Source of the DNA: Acinetobacter equi
GTDB lineage: Bacteria; Pseudomonadota; Gammaproteobacteria; Pseudomonadales; Moraxellaceae
Length of the DNA stretch: 64,000 nucleotides
NCBI RefSeq assembly: GCF_001307195.1
Contig: NZ_CP012808.1
Location: forward strand, 1,736,001-1,800,000
Direction of reading: 5' to 3'
Shown: in pieces, positions 20,401-30,979 of the stretch
How positions within the stretch are numbered: the stretch's first letter is position 1
Layout: each line of letters opens with the position of its first letter
Notes under the pieces: generated by a model
The model's input: the letters and a program-made list of their open reading frames with translations, nothing else
Told to the model about the DNA's origin: nothing
The model's database searches: none
Position numbers and translations under genes: made by a program

Positions 20401-20883
20401 TTATCCTGCACGATGATAAGGATGATTGTGATTAATGCTCATAGCACGGTATAGTTGCTCAATTAACATGACTCGAACAAGAGGATGAGGAAGTGTTAAT
20501 TTTGATAAAGACCAATGCCATGCCGCAGCTTTACGAACAGCTTCAGAGTGACCATCTGGACCACCAATAGCAAGCGCAACATCATGACCTTCTAGCATCC
20601 ATGATTTCATAGTGTCGGCAAGTTTTTCAGTACTAAATTCACGACCACCTACTTCTAAGGCAATCAAAATTTCATTTTGCTTTAATGCATTTAGAATACT
20701 ATCACCTTCAATTTGACGGTATTTTAAAATATCAGCTTCTGAGTCATTTTTACCTCGTTTTGCCATAGGTAATTCAATAATTTGTGTTTGAACAAAAGGT
20801 TGAATGCGTTTGAAATAATCTTCAAAACCAGTGAGAACCCATGCAGGCATTTTTTGACCAATTGTCAAGATGCGTATTTTCAT
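20401..20883 (-). CDS. rlmH: 23S rRNA (pseudouridine(1915)-N(3))-methyltransferase RlmH
   Basis: RlmH, a SPOUT methyltransferase, methylates pseudouridine 1915 in helix 69 of 23S rRNA. The 160-residue protein begins MKIRILTIGQKMPAW and has the SAM-binding LAIGGPDGHS with the C-terminal LPHPLVRVMLIEQLYRA and NHNHPYH signature. The length is as expected. It forms a minus-strand pair with the DODA-type gene, separated by about 100 bases. Confidence 0.95.
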   Translation of the reverse strand: MKIRILTIGQKMPAWVLTGFEDYFKRIQPFVQTQIIELPMAKRGKNDSEADILKYRQIEGDSILNALKQNEILIALEVGGREFSTEKLADTMKSWMLEGHDVALAIGGPDGHSEAVRKAAAWHWSLSKLTLPHPLVRVMLIEQLYRAMSINHNHPYHRAG

Positions 20884-21022
20884 AAAAAAGCATATAGAAA
20901 TAAAAGAATATTATACCCTTGAAAACTTATTTTGTTTATTAGATCACAAAATGAACTTGCTTTTAATTGAGTTCAATTGTTCTAATAGTGATAAAAATGA
21001 CCATAAAATTGGAATACAATAA

Positions 21023-21973
21023 ATGAGTTTTCATATTTTTAAAAAAATTCTATCTTCTACTATTTTTGTATTGATTATTTTATTAACTTCAAATAATTAT
21101 GCTGAAACTGTTACAAAAGCCAATCCAGCTTATTTAAAAATGTATATGAATAATATTGTTGGTGGGAAAGATGCTTATCGAAATTATAGAAATATTGCTG
21201 AATTAAACCGAGTTGCTGCATGGATTAAAGGGCAAATGAAGCAATTTGGAATTGAATGTTCATATCAAAATTACTCAGTCGATCGACAGACTTACCGAAA
21301 TGTTGTTTGTCCTTTGAATTTAAATCAAACAAAAAAAATAATTGTAGGTGCTCATTATGATGTTTTTGGTGAGCAAGATGGTGCAGATGATAATGCTTCA
21401 GGAGTTGCTGGTGTTCTAGAAACTGCACGACTAATGGCACAAAATAAAAATCAGCTAAAGTATAATATTGAGTTTGTTTTTTATACATTGGAAGAGCCAC
21501 CATATTTTAGAACTGAGCATATGGGAAGTTATATTCATGCTAAATCTGTAGAAAAAAGTAAGCATGAAATATTTGGTGTCTATATTCTTGAGATGATTGG
21601 CTATTACAGTGAAAGGGATATTCAAACTTATCCAACAGGACTAGGTTTGTTTTATCCAAGTCATGGAGATTTCATTGCAGCAATTAGCAATTATAGTTCA
21701 CGGAGTCTAAGTGCTAATTTTTGTCATCAAATGTCATCTTTAGATAAGCTTCAATGTGAAAGATTAATAGCACCTTCATTTATTGAGGGGGTAGATTTTT
21801 CAGACCATGGAAATTATTGGAAATATGATATTCCTGCAATTATGATTACTGATACAGCATTTTTTAGGAATCCACATTATCATTTAAAAACAGACCAAAT
21901 GAGTCAATTAAATTTTATCAAAATGGCAGACGTTGTTGATGGCTTAGTGCGCAGTATGGTAAATCAAAAATAA
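21023..21973 (+). CDS. M28-family metallopeptidase, exported
   Basis: A 316-residue zinc aminopeptidase-type protein with a signal peptide of about 27 residues (ending NNYAET). The zinc-site motifs of family M28 are present: GAHYDVFGEQDGADDNASG (His and Asp ligands), the FYTLEEPPYF segment with the catalytic and ligand glutamates, and SDHGNYWKYDIPAIMITDTA with the last histidine ligand region (HYHLKTD). It is likely periplasmic or secreted. The stop codon overlaps the T-tract of a minus-strand terminator. Confidence 0.9.
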   Translation: MSFHIFKKILSSTIFVLIILLTSNNYAETVTKANPAYLKMYMNNIVGGKDAYRNYRNIAELNRVAAWIKGQMKQFGIECSYQNYSVDRQTYRNVVCPLNLNQTKKIIVGAHYDVFGEQDGADDNASGVAGVLETARLMAQNKNQLKYNIEFVFYTLEEPPYFRTEHMGSYIHAKSVEKSKHEIFGVYILEMIGYYSERDIQTYPTGLGLFYPSHGDFIAAISNYSSRSLSANFCHQMSSLDKLQCERLIAPSFIEGVDFSDHGNYWKYDIPAIMITDTAFFRNPHYHLKTDQMSQLNFIKMADVVDGLVRSMVNQK

Positions 21974-22082
21974 AAAAACGTAGCTCTCAAAAGGTATGTG
22001 AGCTACGATAAAAAGTGGTCATTTATCTGGAGAGTTCAATGACCATTTGTGATAAAAGGAACATACAGCGTAATGTATCTCT
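21972..22082 (-). ncRNA. Candidate small RNA between M28 gene and lon
   Basis: Read on the minus strand, this roughly 110-base stretch has the layout of a regulatory RNA. A promoter-like pair TTGAAT (22118-22113) and TGTAAT (22094-22089) with an 18-base spacer precedes it. Three stem-loops follow: ATACA/TGTAT (22063-22078), an 8-base stem TGGTCATT/AATGACCA (22016-22045) whose 14-base loop exposes CTCTCC, and an intrinsic terminator CGTAGCTC/GAGCTACG (21979-22007) followed by seven T. Lon has its own terminator upstream of all this, so the second terminator needs an explanation. Expression and function are inferred, not shown. Confidence 0.55.
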
Positions 22083-22130
22083 TACTATATTACATAAGGG
22101 CAATAAAAATAAATTCAAGTTTAAAATGAA

Positions 22131-22157
22131 AAAAAGAGAGAATAATCTCTCTTTTTT
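22131..22157 (-). terminator. Terminator of lon
   Basis: AGAGAGA, loop ATAA, TCTCTCT flanked by A-runs and T-runs; it lies 13 bases after the lon stop on the minus strand and would work in both directions. Confidence 0.85.
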
Positions 22158-22169
22158 TATGTGTTTTGA

Positions 22170-24599
22170 TTAGTGTCGTGCAGCTTTGTTTTCATTTACA
22201 GCTTTAACGATTGGTGTTTTTACCAATGGTTTAGGTTCAGAAACTAGCGCTAAAGGTAAAATCTCATCAATAGATTTAACCGCTTTAATTTCTAAGCCTT
22301 CTTTAACATTTTCTGGGATTTCAGCTAAGTCACGTACGTTATCTTGTGGAATAAATACAAGTTTTACACCACCACGATGAGCAGCTAAAAGTTTTTCTTT
22401 TAGACCACCAATACGCATTGCACGACCACTTAAACTTGTTTCACCTGTCATTGCAATATCAGGACGAATCGCAATTTTAGTGAAAGCAGAAACCAGTGCT
22501 AAAGTTAAAGCTAAACCAGCAGATGGACCATCTTTTGGTGTTGCACCTTCAGGTAAATGAACATGAACGTCAGTTTCTTCAAAACGAGAAGCTTCGATTC
22601 CTAATTCATCTGCACGTGTACGAACAACTGTCATTGCTGCTGTAATTGATTCTTTCATTACATCGCCTAATGAGCCTGTTGTAATAAATTTACCTTTACC
22701 AGGAACAGCCGCAACTTCAATAGTGAGCAATTCACCACCAACAGATGTCCAAGCAAGACCATTTACACGACCCACTTGAGCTTCTTCTTCAGCCATACCG
22801 AAGTCGAATTTATGTGGTCCTAAATAATCAGGTAGGTTCTCTGAAGTTACATCAATTTGAAGATTTTTCGCTTTTTTGCTGACAGCTTCTTTTACTACTT
22901 TACGTGCAATTTTAGAAACTTCACGTTCTAAGCTACGAACACCAGCTTCACGCGTATAACGTTGAACGATGTCGCGAATAGCTTCTTCATGAACTGTTAA
23001 TTCTTTAGCACGTAAACCATTATTCTTAATTGCTTTAGGAACAAGATAGCGTTCTGCAATATTTACTTTTTCATCTTCTGTATAACCCGGTAGACGAATG
23101 ACTTCCATACGGTCAAGTAATGCTTCAGGAATATTCATGCTATTTGCTGTACAGATGAACATGACTTCAGATAAATCAAGATCAAGGTCTAAATAATGAT
23201 CGTTGAATTTACTATTTTGTGATGGATCAAGCACTTCAAGCAATGCAGAAGCTGGATCGCCACGATAATCTTGCGCCATTTTGTCAATTTCATCGAGTAA
23301 GAAAAGTGGGTTTTTAACACCAACTTTCGATAAAGATTGAACAATTTTACCAGGCATAGCACCAATATATGTACGACGATGACCACGAATTTCAGCTTCA
23401 TCACGGACACCACCAAGTGCCATGCGAACAAATTCACGCCCTGTTGCTTTTGCTACAGATTCACCAAGTGAGGTTTTACCAACACCAGGAGGACCAACCA
23501 AACATAAAATAGGGCCACGTAATTTTTTCACACGTGATTGAACTGCTAGATACTCAACAATACGATCTTTTACATCATCTAAACCATAATGATCTGCATC
23601 AAGAATATCTTGTGCTTTCGCTAGGTTAATGCTGACTTTGCTTGCTTTGTTCCACGGTGTATCTAGAATAACTTCTAAATAGTTACGAACGACAGCAGCT
23701 TCACTTGAAGCAGGTTGCATTGATTTAAGTTTGCGGAATTCAGCTTCAGCTTTTTTGCGAACGTGTTCTGGTAAATCTGCTTCTGCTAAACGTCTTTCAA
23801 TTTCTGCAACGTCATCTTCAGCACCGCCATTCATATCGGAAAGTTCACGCTGAATAACTTTCATTTTTTCATTTAAGAAGTATTCGCGTTGATTCTTTTC
23901 CATTTGACGTTTTACAGAGTCATGAAGCGTTTGCTCAATCTGTTGTTCTTCAGATTGTTGCAATAAATAGCTCATGAGTTCTTGTAAATGTGCTTCAAAC
24001 TCATCGTGCTCTAAGAATTTTTGTTTAATATCAATATTCAGAGGTGCACGTGTTGCAACAAAGAACATTAATTGAAGTAAATCATCAATTTTATTTGAGG
24101 CAGCAATGAGTTCACGTGCATTACGCAATTTTGCTTCAGCATATTGAGCAAATAATGCGCGTAGTTCTTCTACACGTTTTACTTGTGTCTCAGCATCAAT
24201 ACTCACTGTCATTGCACTTAACGAATGTTCAGCCGAAAGGTATTCGTCATTATTATCAAAAATATTGACGAGTTTTGAGCGGTATAAACCTTCAATCAAA
24301 ACCTTAATGCAGTTTTCATCATTTTCATGATTCACAACTTGCACAATCTTCGCGACAGTACCATATTGATATAAGTTGTCGTGATCAATTTCTTCTGTTA
24401 GCGAATCTTTTTGTGCAACTACAAATACGAGATTGTCACTGTTACGAGCCACATCAACTGCATTGATCGATTTTTCACGACCTACAAAAAGCGCAATTTG
24501 CATGTGTGGATACACCACAACATCACGTAGCGCTAAAAGCGGTAATACACTTGGAACCTGAGGCTCTAAGATTTCTTCATTCATATTAATTTCAGACAT
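22170..24599 (-). CDS. lon: ATP-dependent protease Lon
   Basis: Lon degrades misfolded and regulatory proteins in the cytoplasm. The start at 24599 gives 809 residues; the GTG two codons upstream is unlikely because AGGAG would overlap it, whereas it sits 5 bases before this ATG. Domains in order: LAN substrate-binding domain (LPLLALRDVVVYPHM), coiled-coil middle, AAA+ module with Walker A GPPGVGKTSLGESVAKA and Walker B FLLDEIDKM, and the serine protease domain with PKDGPSAGLAL and the catalytic lysine in GGLKEKLLAAHRGG. Divergence from a neighbouring regulator is not seen. Confidence 0.97.
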   Translation of the reverse strand: MSEINMNEEILEPQVPSVLPLLALRDVVVYPHMQIALFVGREKSINAVDVARNSDNLVFVVAQKDSLTEEIDHDNLYQYGTVAKIVQVVNHENDENCIKVLIEGLYRSKLVNIFDNNDEYLSAEHSLSAMTVSIDAETQVKRVEELRALFAQYAEAKLRNARELIAASNKIDDLLQLMFFVATRAPLNIDIKQKFLEHDEFEAHLQELMSYLLQQSEEQQIEQTLHDSVKRQMEKNQREYFLNEKMKVIQRELSDMNGGAEDDVAEIERRLAEADLPEHVRKKAEAEFRKLKSMQPASSEAAVVRNYLEVILDTPWNKASKVSINLAKAQDILDADHYGLDDVKDRIVEYLAVQSRVKKLRGPILCLVGPPGVGKTSLGESVAKATGREFVRMALGGVRDEAEIRGHRRTYIGAMPGKIVQSLSKVGVKNPLFLLDEIDKMAQDYRGDPASALLEVLDPSQNSKFNDHYLDLDLDLSEVMFICTANSMNIPEALLDRMEVIRLPGYTEDEKVNIAERYLVPKAIKNNGLRAKELTVHEEAIRDIVQRYTREAGVRSLEREVSKIARKVVKEAVSKKAKNLQIDVTSENLPDYLGPHKFDFGMAEEEAQVGRVNGLAWTSVGGELLTIEVAAVPGKGKFITTGSLGDVMKESITAAMTVVRTRADELGIEASRFEETDVHVHLPEGATPKDGPSAGLALTLALVSAFTKIAIRPDIAMTGETSLSGRAMRIGGLKEKLLAAHRGGVKLVFIPQDNVRDLAEIPENVKEGLEIKAVKSIDEILPLALVSEPKPLVKTPIVKAVNENKAARH

Positions 24600-24746
24600 G
24601 GGCACTCCTAATGAGTGACAACAATGTTGCCATGCTTTTATAGTGCTTACGATTTTTAAAATTACAAGGGTAATTGCAAATAAATTGTATAAAAATGCCT
24701 TAAAATTTAGTGTTTTTCAGTAAACTGATACGTCATTTTTAATAAA

Positions 24747-25322
24747 TTATCTTTTAAATCTTAGTGATTTAGTTGGTGTTGTGAGCTCATCTAAAGGTTG
24801 ATCCCATTTTTTTCTTAAAATAGGTATATTGGTAAGTTGAAATGTATGTGCCAATCCAAGTCGATATGGTTTAAATTTCGCAGATGCTAATGTACGATCA
24901 TAAAAACCACCTCCCATACCGAGACGAGTACCGGAATAATCACAGGCTAATAATGGCATAAGTAGTAGATCTAATTTTGATACATGTAAACCACGTGATT
25001 GCATGGGTTCTTGCATGCCTAATCGATGCATGGAAAAACGTTTATTTTGATATTGATTGCGAGATATACGAACCCAAACTAAGTGTTGATTCATATTGCA
25101 AATCATAGGTAAATATATTTTTTTATGTTTCGATAGTGCGTAATCAATAATTAATTTAGTTTGAATTTCACCAAAGGCATGTAAGTACATACCAATATGT
25201 TGGGCAGACTGAAATTTAGGGGAGCGAATTAGGCGATGAAAAACTTGCTTTTCACTTTGCTGCTGCTGAAAATGATTTAATTGTCTACGTTGTTTTCTGA
25301 GTTGACGTCTTAAATCTTGCAT
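24747..25322 (-). CDS. 5-formyltetrahydrofolate cyclo-ligase
   Basis: This enzyme converts 5-formyl-THF to 5,10-methenyl-THF with ATP, recycling a folate that inhibits other enzymes. The 191-residue protein has the family's basic N-terminus, the IGMYLHAFGEIQT segment and the key C-terminal PLLACDYSGTRLGMGGGFYDRTLA motif. In many gammaproteobacteria the gene follows 6S RNA; I could not recognise 6S RNA in the 284 bases upstream. Confidence 0.92.
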   Translation of the reverse strand: MQDLRRQLRKQRRQLNHFQQQQSEKQVFHRLIRSPKFQSAQHIGMYLHAFGEIQTKLIIDYALSKHKKIYLPMICNMNQHLVWVRISRNQYQNKRFSMHRLGMQEPMQSRGLHVSKLDLLLMPLLACDYSGTRLGMGGGFYDRTLASAKFKPYRLGLAHTFQLTNIPILRKKWDQPLDELTTPTKSLRFKR

Positions 25323-25502
25323 AAAATTTTCATTATATGGTCAAAAGTATCGAGATAAATTGTACGTGATTTAACTTTAAAATAAAGGTTTGGATAGATA
25401 ATCGAGTGCAATTTTATTTTGGCTGAGTTTAATCATGTTTTACAGAAAAAACTTGCTTGTTGTATTGTGATTTTTGTCTTAATTGGAAGTTCTTAAGTCA
25501 AG

Positions 25503-25541
25503 ATAGTCGACTATGCAATATATGTTGTTTATTTAATAAAC
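25503..25541. promoter_or_regulatory. Two palindromes upstream of the HxlR gene
   Basis: ATAGTCGACTAT (25503-25514) is a perfect 12-base palindrome, and GTTTATT-T-AATAAAC (25527-25541) a perfect 7+1+7 inverted repeat. They lie 66-104 bases before the regulator's start. HxlR-type proteins bind as dimers to such sites and often autoregulate, so these are operator candidates. Confidence 0.45.
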
Positions 25542-25606
25542 TTGATGGAAAAATGGTAATCTGCTAACTTACAAAAAGTAAGCTTATTAGCATTTAGAGA
25601 GAAATA

Positions 25607-25978
25607 ATGAATACTTATGCAACAAGTAAATTGCTTGGTCAGGTTTTAGCAAAAGACTGTCCATCTCGTGAAATTTTGGAACATTTAACCAATAAATGGT
25701 CGGTGCTTGTACTTCGTTGCTTAAGAGATGGTGTACATCGTTTTAGTGAGCTTAAGCAACGTATAGAGGGTGTGAGTGAAAAAATGTTAGCTCAGACTTT
25801 AAAAATGTTGGAAAAAGATGGTTTTATTTTACGTACCGTTTATCCAGTTGTTCCTCCAAAAGTGGAATATCAACTCACGATTTTAGGCTCACAAGCAGCA
25901 GCACAATTAAGTTACTTAATAGACTGGATTGAAAAGAGCCTGCCTGAGATTGTTGAAAATAAGGCCAAAACTAAATAG
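25607..25978 (+). CDS. HxlR-family winged-helix transcription regulator
   Basis: The 123-residue protein has the HxlR pattern: [20 protein letters not shown] at the start (with the usual cysteine at about residue 18), [19 protein letters not shown], the recognition helix [15 protein letters not shown] and the wing with [13 protein letters not shown]. Members sense reactive electrophiles or aldehydes in several bacteria through a conserved cysteine. No obvious target gene is adjacent: upstream is a divergent folate enzyme and downstream the gene prfH converges with an 8-base overlap. Confidence 0.92.
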   Translation: MNTYATSKLLGQVLAKDCPSREILEHLTNKWSVLVLRCLRDGVHRFSELKQRIEGVSEKMLAQTLKMLEKDGFILRTVYPVVPPKVEYQLTILGSQAAAQLSYLIDWIEKSLPEIVENKAKTK

Positions 25979-26567
25979 ACAGTTGAAAAACTTTAATTGC
26001 ATTTCCTCTTGTAATTAATGCATGTTGTTCATGCTGTTTCTGTTTTTGATGTACTGAGTTTTTTTCTACTATTTGCTGTAATTTTAAAGCGATTAATTCT
26101 TTTGCTAAACGTTTATTTGCATGTTGGCTGCGTTCAGACATAACCTTTACACTAATTCCGCTAGCAATATGAGTTGCATGGACGGCAGAATCTGTTGTAT
26201 TGATATGTTGACCACCTGAGCCAGATGCACGGCAAGCTTTGAAAATAATCGTATCATCGTTCGGTAAGTTGGTGTTAGATGGAAATAATTGAATACCAAT
26301 AAACCAATTTTTTCGTTTATGATTAGGTCTAAATGGGCTTTTAAAGACCCATTGAATTGTACCAAGCCAAGACCGAATCCATCTGTTAGCATCATCTGCA
26401 ATACGAAGTAATATGGATGAAAAACCATATTGGGTTTTATTTTCTTCAATGATTTGAATATTAATTTGATGCTTTTTTGCATCTTTTAACAGTGCTTCAA
26501 AAGTATGTTTTACAGCAAGTTCACACTCTGCTGGTCCAAGTGCAGCACTAATTTGAACAATAGACAA
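25971..26567 (-). CDS. prfH: Peptide chain release factor homologue PrfH
   Basis: PrfH releases nascent peptides from ribosomes with a damaged decoding centre; in studied systems it works with the RNA ligase RtcB encoded in the same operon. The 198-residue protein has the GGQ catalytic motif at residues 118-120 within [16 protein letters not shown] and a basic C-terminal helix, but none of the codon-recognition domain of RF1/RF2. The start is TTG with AAGGA upstream. No rtcB gene is present on either side, which is unusual. The gene overlaps the HxlR gene end by 8 bases. Confidence 0.88.
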   Translation of the reverse strand: MSIVQISAALGPAECELAVKHTFEALLKDAKKHQINIQIIEENKTQYGFSSILLRIADDANRWIRSWLGTIQWVFKSPFRPNHKRKNWFIGIQLFPSNTNLPNDDTIIFKACRASGSGGQHINTTDSAVHATHIASGISVKVMSERSQHANKRLAKELIALKLQQIVEKNSVHQKQKQHEQHALITRGNAIKVFQLSI

Positions 26568-28136
<1,569 letters not shown>

Positions 28137-28165
28137 GCTCTTAGGATAAGAGTACTGAGGACAAG

Positions 28166-29299
28166 ATGATTGAAGTGGTAGATGGGCAACGTCAACTTAA
28201 GGGTTGCAAACGAATCGTTGTTAAGATCGGATCATCTTTACTCACAGCAAATGGGCAAGGTTTAGATTTAAATGCAATTTCGCATTGGGCGAAACAAATT
28301 GCAGATCTACATAATGCAGGGCATGAGATTATTCTTGTGTCATCAGGTGCTGTGGCTGAAGGTATGGTTCGAATGAAACTCGACAACCGACCCACAGATC
28401 TACCCAGTCTTCAGGCGTGCGCTGCCATTGGTCAAATGGGATTAATTCAGACTTGGTCAAGCGTACTTGAGAAATTAGGTATTCAAACGGCTCAGGTTTT
28501 ATTAACCCATGATGACTTAGCGGATCGTCGACGTTATTTAAACTCATGTGATGCTTTGCAACATTTAATTGATTGGCGAGTAATTCCTGTCATCAATGAA
28601 AATGATACGGTATCAACTGATGAAATTCGCTTTGGTGATAACGATACTTTAGCTGCTATGGTGGCAGGTCAGGTACATGGCGATTTGCTCATTATCTTGA
28701 CTGACCAACAAGGCATGTTCGATTCAGACCCACGCTCTAATCCAAATGCAAAACTGTTCCATACTGTTCGTGCTTTAGATGAAAGTCTATTTGATATGGC
28801 AGGTGGTGGTGGTAAGTTTGGTCGTGGCGGTATGTTAACGAAAGTTCGTGCGGCACGTTTAGCAGCTAAATCTGGTTGTCCAACTTTAATTGCAAGTGGC
28901 GATAGTGATCATGTTTTATCTCGTTTAATGGCGGGAGAAATGTTAGGTACATTATTTGTGACTGATAGTGATCGAATCACAGCGCATCAGCAGTGGTTAG
29001 CAGCACATTTACAAACAGCAGGGCGTTTGGTGATTGATGATGGTGCAGTAAAAGCCATTAAAGAAAATCATCGTAGCTTGTTGCCAGTTGGTGTTAAAGC
29101 TGTTGAAGGTCATTTTGAACGTGGTGATGTGGTGGAATGTGTCGATCGACAAGGACATCGTATTGCTGTAGGGCGTGTGAACTTTAGTTCTCGTTCGGCT
29201 GAAATTGTGAAAGGTTTAGCTTCAGATAAAGTTCATCAGGTTTTAGGCGAAGCGCGTTCATTGGAAATGATTCATCGAAATCACATGGCAATATATTAG
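28166..29299 (+). CDS. proB: Glutamate 5-kinase
   Basis: ProB phosphorylates glutamate in the first step of proline synthesis. The 377-residue product has the amino-acid kinase domain ([62 protein letters not shown]) and a C-terminal PUA domain ([20 protein letters not shown]). It follows obgE by 29 bases, a common linkage. proA is not adjacent. Confidence 0.96.
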   Translation: MIEVVDGQRQLKGCKRIVVKIGSSLLTANGQGLDLNAISHWAKQIADLHNAGHEIILVSSGAVAEGMVRMKLDNRPTDLPSLQACAAIGQMGLIQTWSSVLEKLGIQTAQVLLTHDDLADRRRYLNSCDALQHLIDWRVIPVINENDTVSTDEIRFGDNDTLAAMVAGQVHGDLLIILTDQQGMFDSDPRSNPNAKLFHTVRALDESLFDMAGGGGKFGRGGMLTKVRAARLAAKSGCPTLIASGDSDHVLSRLMAGEMLGTLFVTDSDRITAHQQWLAAHLQTAGRLVIDDGAVKAIKENHRSLLPVGVKAVEGHFERGDVVECVDRQGHRIAVGRVNFSSRSAEIVKGLASDKVHQVLGEARSLEMIHRNHMAIY

Positions 29300-29328
29300 C
29301 AGTTGCCTATCATAAGAAGCATAACGTT

Positions 29329-29362
29329 AAGGCTTGATTCTAAAAGGGATTGAGCCTTTTTC
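29329..29362 (+). terminator. Terminator after proB
   Basis: AAGGCTTGATTC pairs with GGGATTGAGCCTT with wobble pairs, followed by TTTTTC. Confidence 0.7.
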
Positions 29363-29516
29363 TTGTGTGGTTTAATAATATACAATAGGAAGCGAAATAA
29401 GTAAGAACTTAGAAAAAGTTTTTGTTTGATATATAAAGCGATTAATCAAGTGATGTGTGCTGAAAAAAACGGAGACTTTAACTTGGTAAACTACACATAC
29501 TCATCAGGAGTTTACC

Positions 29517-29816
29517 ATGAGCAAAAAACAAAAGATTTATACAGCAGAATTCAAAGCTGAAGCAATCAAAGCTATTGATTCAAACAATGGCAATGTTTCA
29601 GAAACAGCACGACTGCTTGGCATTTCAATGCAAACCCTTTCAAATTGGTACAACAAAGCAAAAGCTGGAAAATTAGTAGGCACACAACAATATTCACCTG
29701 ATCTCGTTGCTCTTCTCGAGGAAAATAAAAAACTGAAGCAGCAACTTAAAACCGCTGAAATGGAAAGAGAATTTCTAAAAAAAGCAGCAGCGTACTTTGC
29801 CAAAGAAAGTCAGTAA
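29517..29816 (+). CDS. IS3-family transposase OrfA
   Basis: OrfA is the 99-residue DNA-binding part: a helix-turn-helix (KAEAIKAIDSNNGNVSETAR, then LLGISMQTLSNWYNKAKAG) followed by a leucine-zipper-like helix (LLEENKKLKQQLKTAEMERE). It binds the IS ends. A run of seven A near its end allows a -1 shift into orfB. GGAGT lies before the ATG. Confidence 0.93.
   Translation: MSKKQKIYTAEFKAEAIKAIDSNNGNVSETARLLGISMQTLSNWYNKAKAGKLVGTQQYSPDLVALLEENKKLKQQLKTAEMEREFLKKAAAYFAKESQ
29777..29783 (+). other. Slippery A7 site for -1 frameshift into OrfB
   Basis: In the orfA frame the site reads cta-aaa-aaa-gca, i.e. A-AAA-AAA. The -1 frame is open from here without a stop through the ATG at 29828 of orfB, so a fused OrfAB transposase can be made, as known for IS3-family elements. 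Confidence 0.7.
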
Positions 29817-29827
29817 AGTACGCACAT

Positions 29828-30682
29828 ATGAAACAGCAAAAACATGCATACTCAGTCACTATGATGGCTCGGTTACTCCACGTTTCAGTTTCTGGATTTT
29901 ATGAATGGTTAAAATATGGCTTAAGTAAGCGGGTTATTCAGAGAAATCATCAAACAATATTGGTTAAAATTGCTCACCAAGAAACCAATGAAAGCTATGG
30001 TTATATTCGTTTAACCAAGTACTTACAGGCACAAGGAATAGAAATTAGCGAGTATGCAGTTCGTTGTATTAAAAAACTTAATCAGCTGTATTGTAAGCGG
30101 CATAGGCGTTTCAAAAAAACAACTCATAGCGACCATCAACGTACGGTTTACAATAATTTGTTAGAGCAAAATTTTACAGTGACTGCTCCAAACATTGCAT
30201 GGGTAAGTGACATTACATACGTGTGGACAGCTGAAGGATGGCTGTATTTAGCGGCTTTAAAAGATCTTTGCAGCAAACAAGTAGTTGGGTATAGCTTGAG
30301 TGAACGGATGACGTCACAGCTCGTTTGCAATGCACTGAGCATGGCGATTCGAAATCATAAACCCTCTCAAGACTTGATTATTCACTCTGACAGGGGCAGC
30401 CAATACTGTAGTCATGAATATCGAAAGATACTTGAAAAATATGGATTTCAGGGATCAATGAGTAAACGCGGTGATTGCTTCGATAATGCTCCTATTGAGA
30501 GCTTCTGGAGAATATTAAAAAATGAATTGGTTCATCATCGCAATTATAAAACAAGGGAAGAAGCTAAAGCAGATATTACAAAATACATAGAGCTATTTTA
30601 TAATCAGCAGAGAATTCAGAAAGGATTGGACTTTAAGACACCAAATCAAATGGCAGAAGACTTTTACAGGATGGCTGCCTAG
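29828..30682 (+). CDS. IS3-family transposase OrfB (DDE domain)
   Basis: OrfB is the catalytic rve-type integrase core of 284 residues. The acidic triad is visible: D in WVSDITYVWT, D in IIHSDRGSQY and E in NAPIESFWRILK, with the trailing ILKNELVHH and YNQQRIQKGLDFKTPNQ typical of the IS3 group. The frame is open upstream of this ATG into the orfA region, so the active enzyme is probably the frameshift fusion OrfAB. The sequence appears intact. Confidence 0.94.
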   Translation: MKQQKHAYSVTMMARLLHVSVSGFYEWLKYGLSKRVIQRNHQTILVKIAHQETNESYGYIRLTKYLQAQGIEISEYAVRCIKKLNQLYCKRHRRFKKTTHSDHQRTVYNNLLEQNFTVTAPNIAWVSDITYVWTAEGWLYLAALKDLCSKQVVGYSLSERMTSQLVCNALSMAIRNHKPSQDLIIHSDRGSQYCSHEYRKILEKYGFQGSMSKRGDCFDNAPIESFWRILKNELVHHRNYKTREEAKADITKYIELFYNQQRIQKGLDFKTPNQMAEDFYRMAA

Positions 30683-30724
30683 AATTTCCCAAGTAGAAGT
30701 GTCCTGTTATTTCAGCACACATCA

Positions 30725-30888
30725 AATAGCACCAAGTACAATTTTGGCTTGATCATCATTAAATGAATTTTGATGATGTTTAAATATTTTCCTGCAAATG
30801 CAGAACAGGCTAATAGAATAAATATGCCCCAGAATGTAATTACTGAACTTGATAAATATCCATTTAAAAGTTGCTGTATCCACGCCAT
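30725..30888 (-). pseudogene. 5' remnant of a membrane-protein gene cut by the IS
   Basis: On the minus strand an ATG at 30888 opens a frame reading MAWIQQLLNGYLSSSVITFW and a hydrophobic GIFILLACSAFAGKYL. The frame then gives KIHLMMIKPKLYL-like sequence, while another frame over the same bases reads KHHQNSFNDDQAKIVLGAI, which looks more protein-like. This suggests a frameshift as well as truncation at the IS end. The parts resemble the N-terminus of DUF4239-type membrane proteins, but that is tentative. No continuation was recognised on the other side of the IS. Confidence 0.55.
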
Positions 30889-30979
30889 ATTCTAGCCTTT
30901 GATAGAATTTGAATTACGTATTTTAATAGAGCAACATTATGTTTTTTATGGCTAAAGTTCAAGCGTAAGAATGAATAAA

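Larger units (their letters stand above)
29451..30724 (+). mobile_element. IS3-family insertion sequence, apparently complete
   Basis: The element is bounded by imperfect inverted repeats: TGATGTGTGCTGAAA at the left (from 29451) and its mirror ending TTTCAGCACACATCA at the right (to 30724); similarity continues inward as ACTTTAACTTGG versus ACTTCTACTTGG. This gives 1274 bases, normal for IS3 elements, with TG...CA ends. Inside are orfA and orfB in different frames with a slippery A-run. No 3-base target duplication is evident: AAG on the left, AAT on the right. The right side abuts a gene remnant. Confidence 0.9.

Noticed and set aside
24600-24660. Heat-shock promoter for lon
   Set aside because: No sequence close to the sigma-32 consensus with the right spacing could be seen.
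25323-25606. Possible 6S RNA upstream of the 5-formyl-THF cyclo-ligase gene
   Set aside because: The usual linkage prompted a look, but no long 6S-like hairpin with a central bubble could be drawn.
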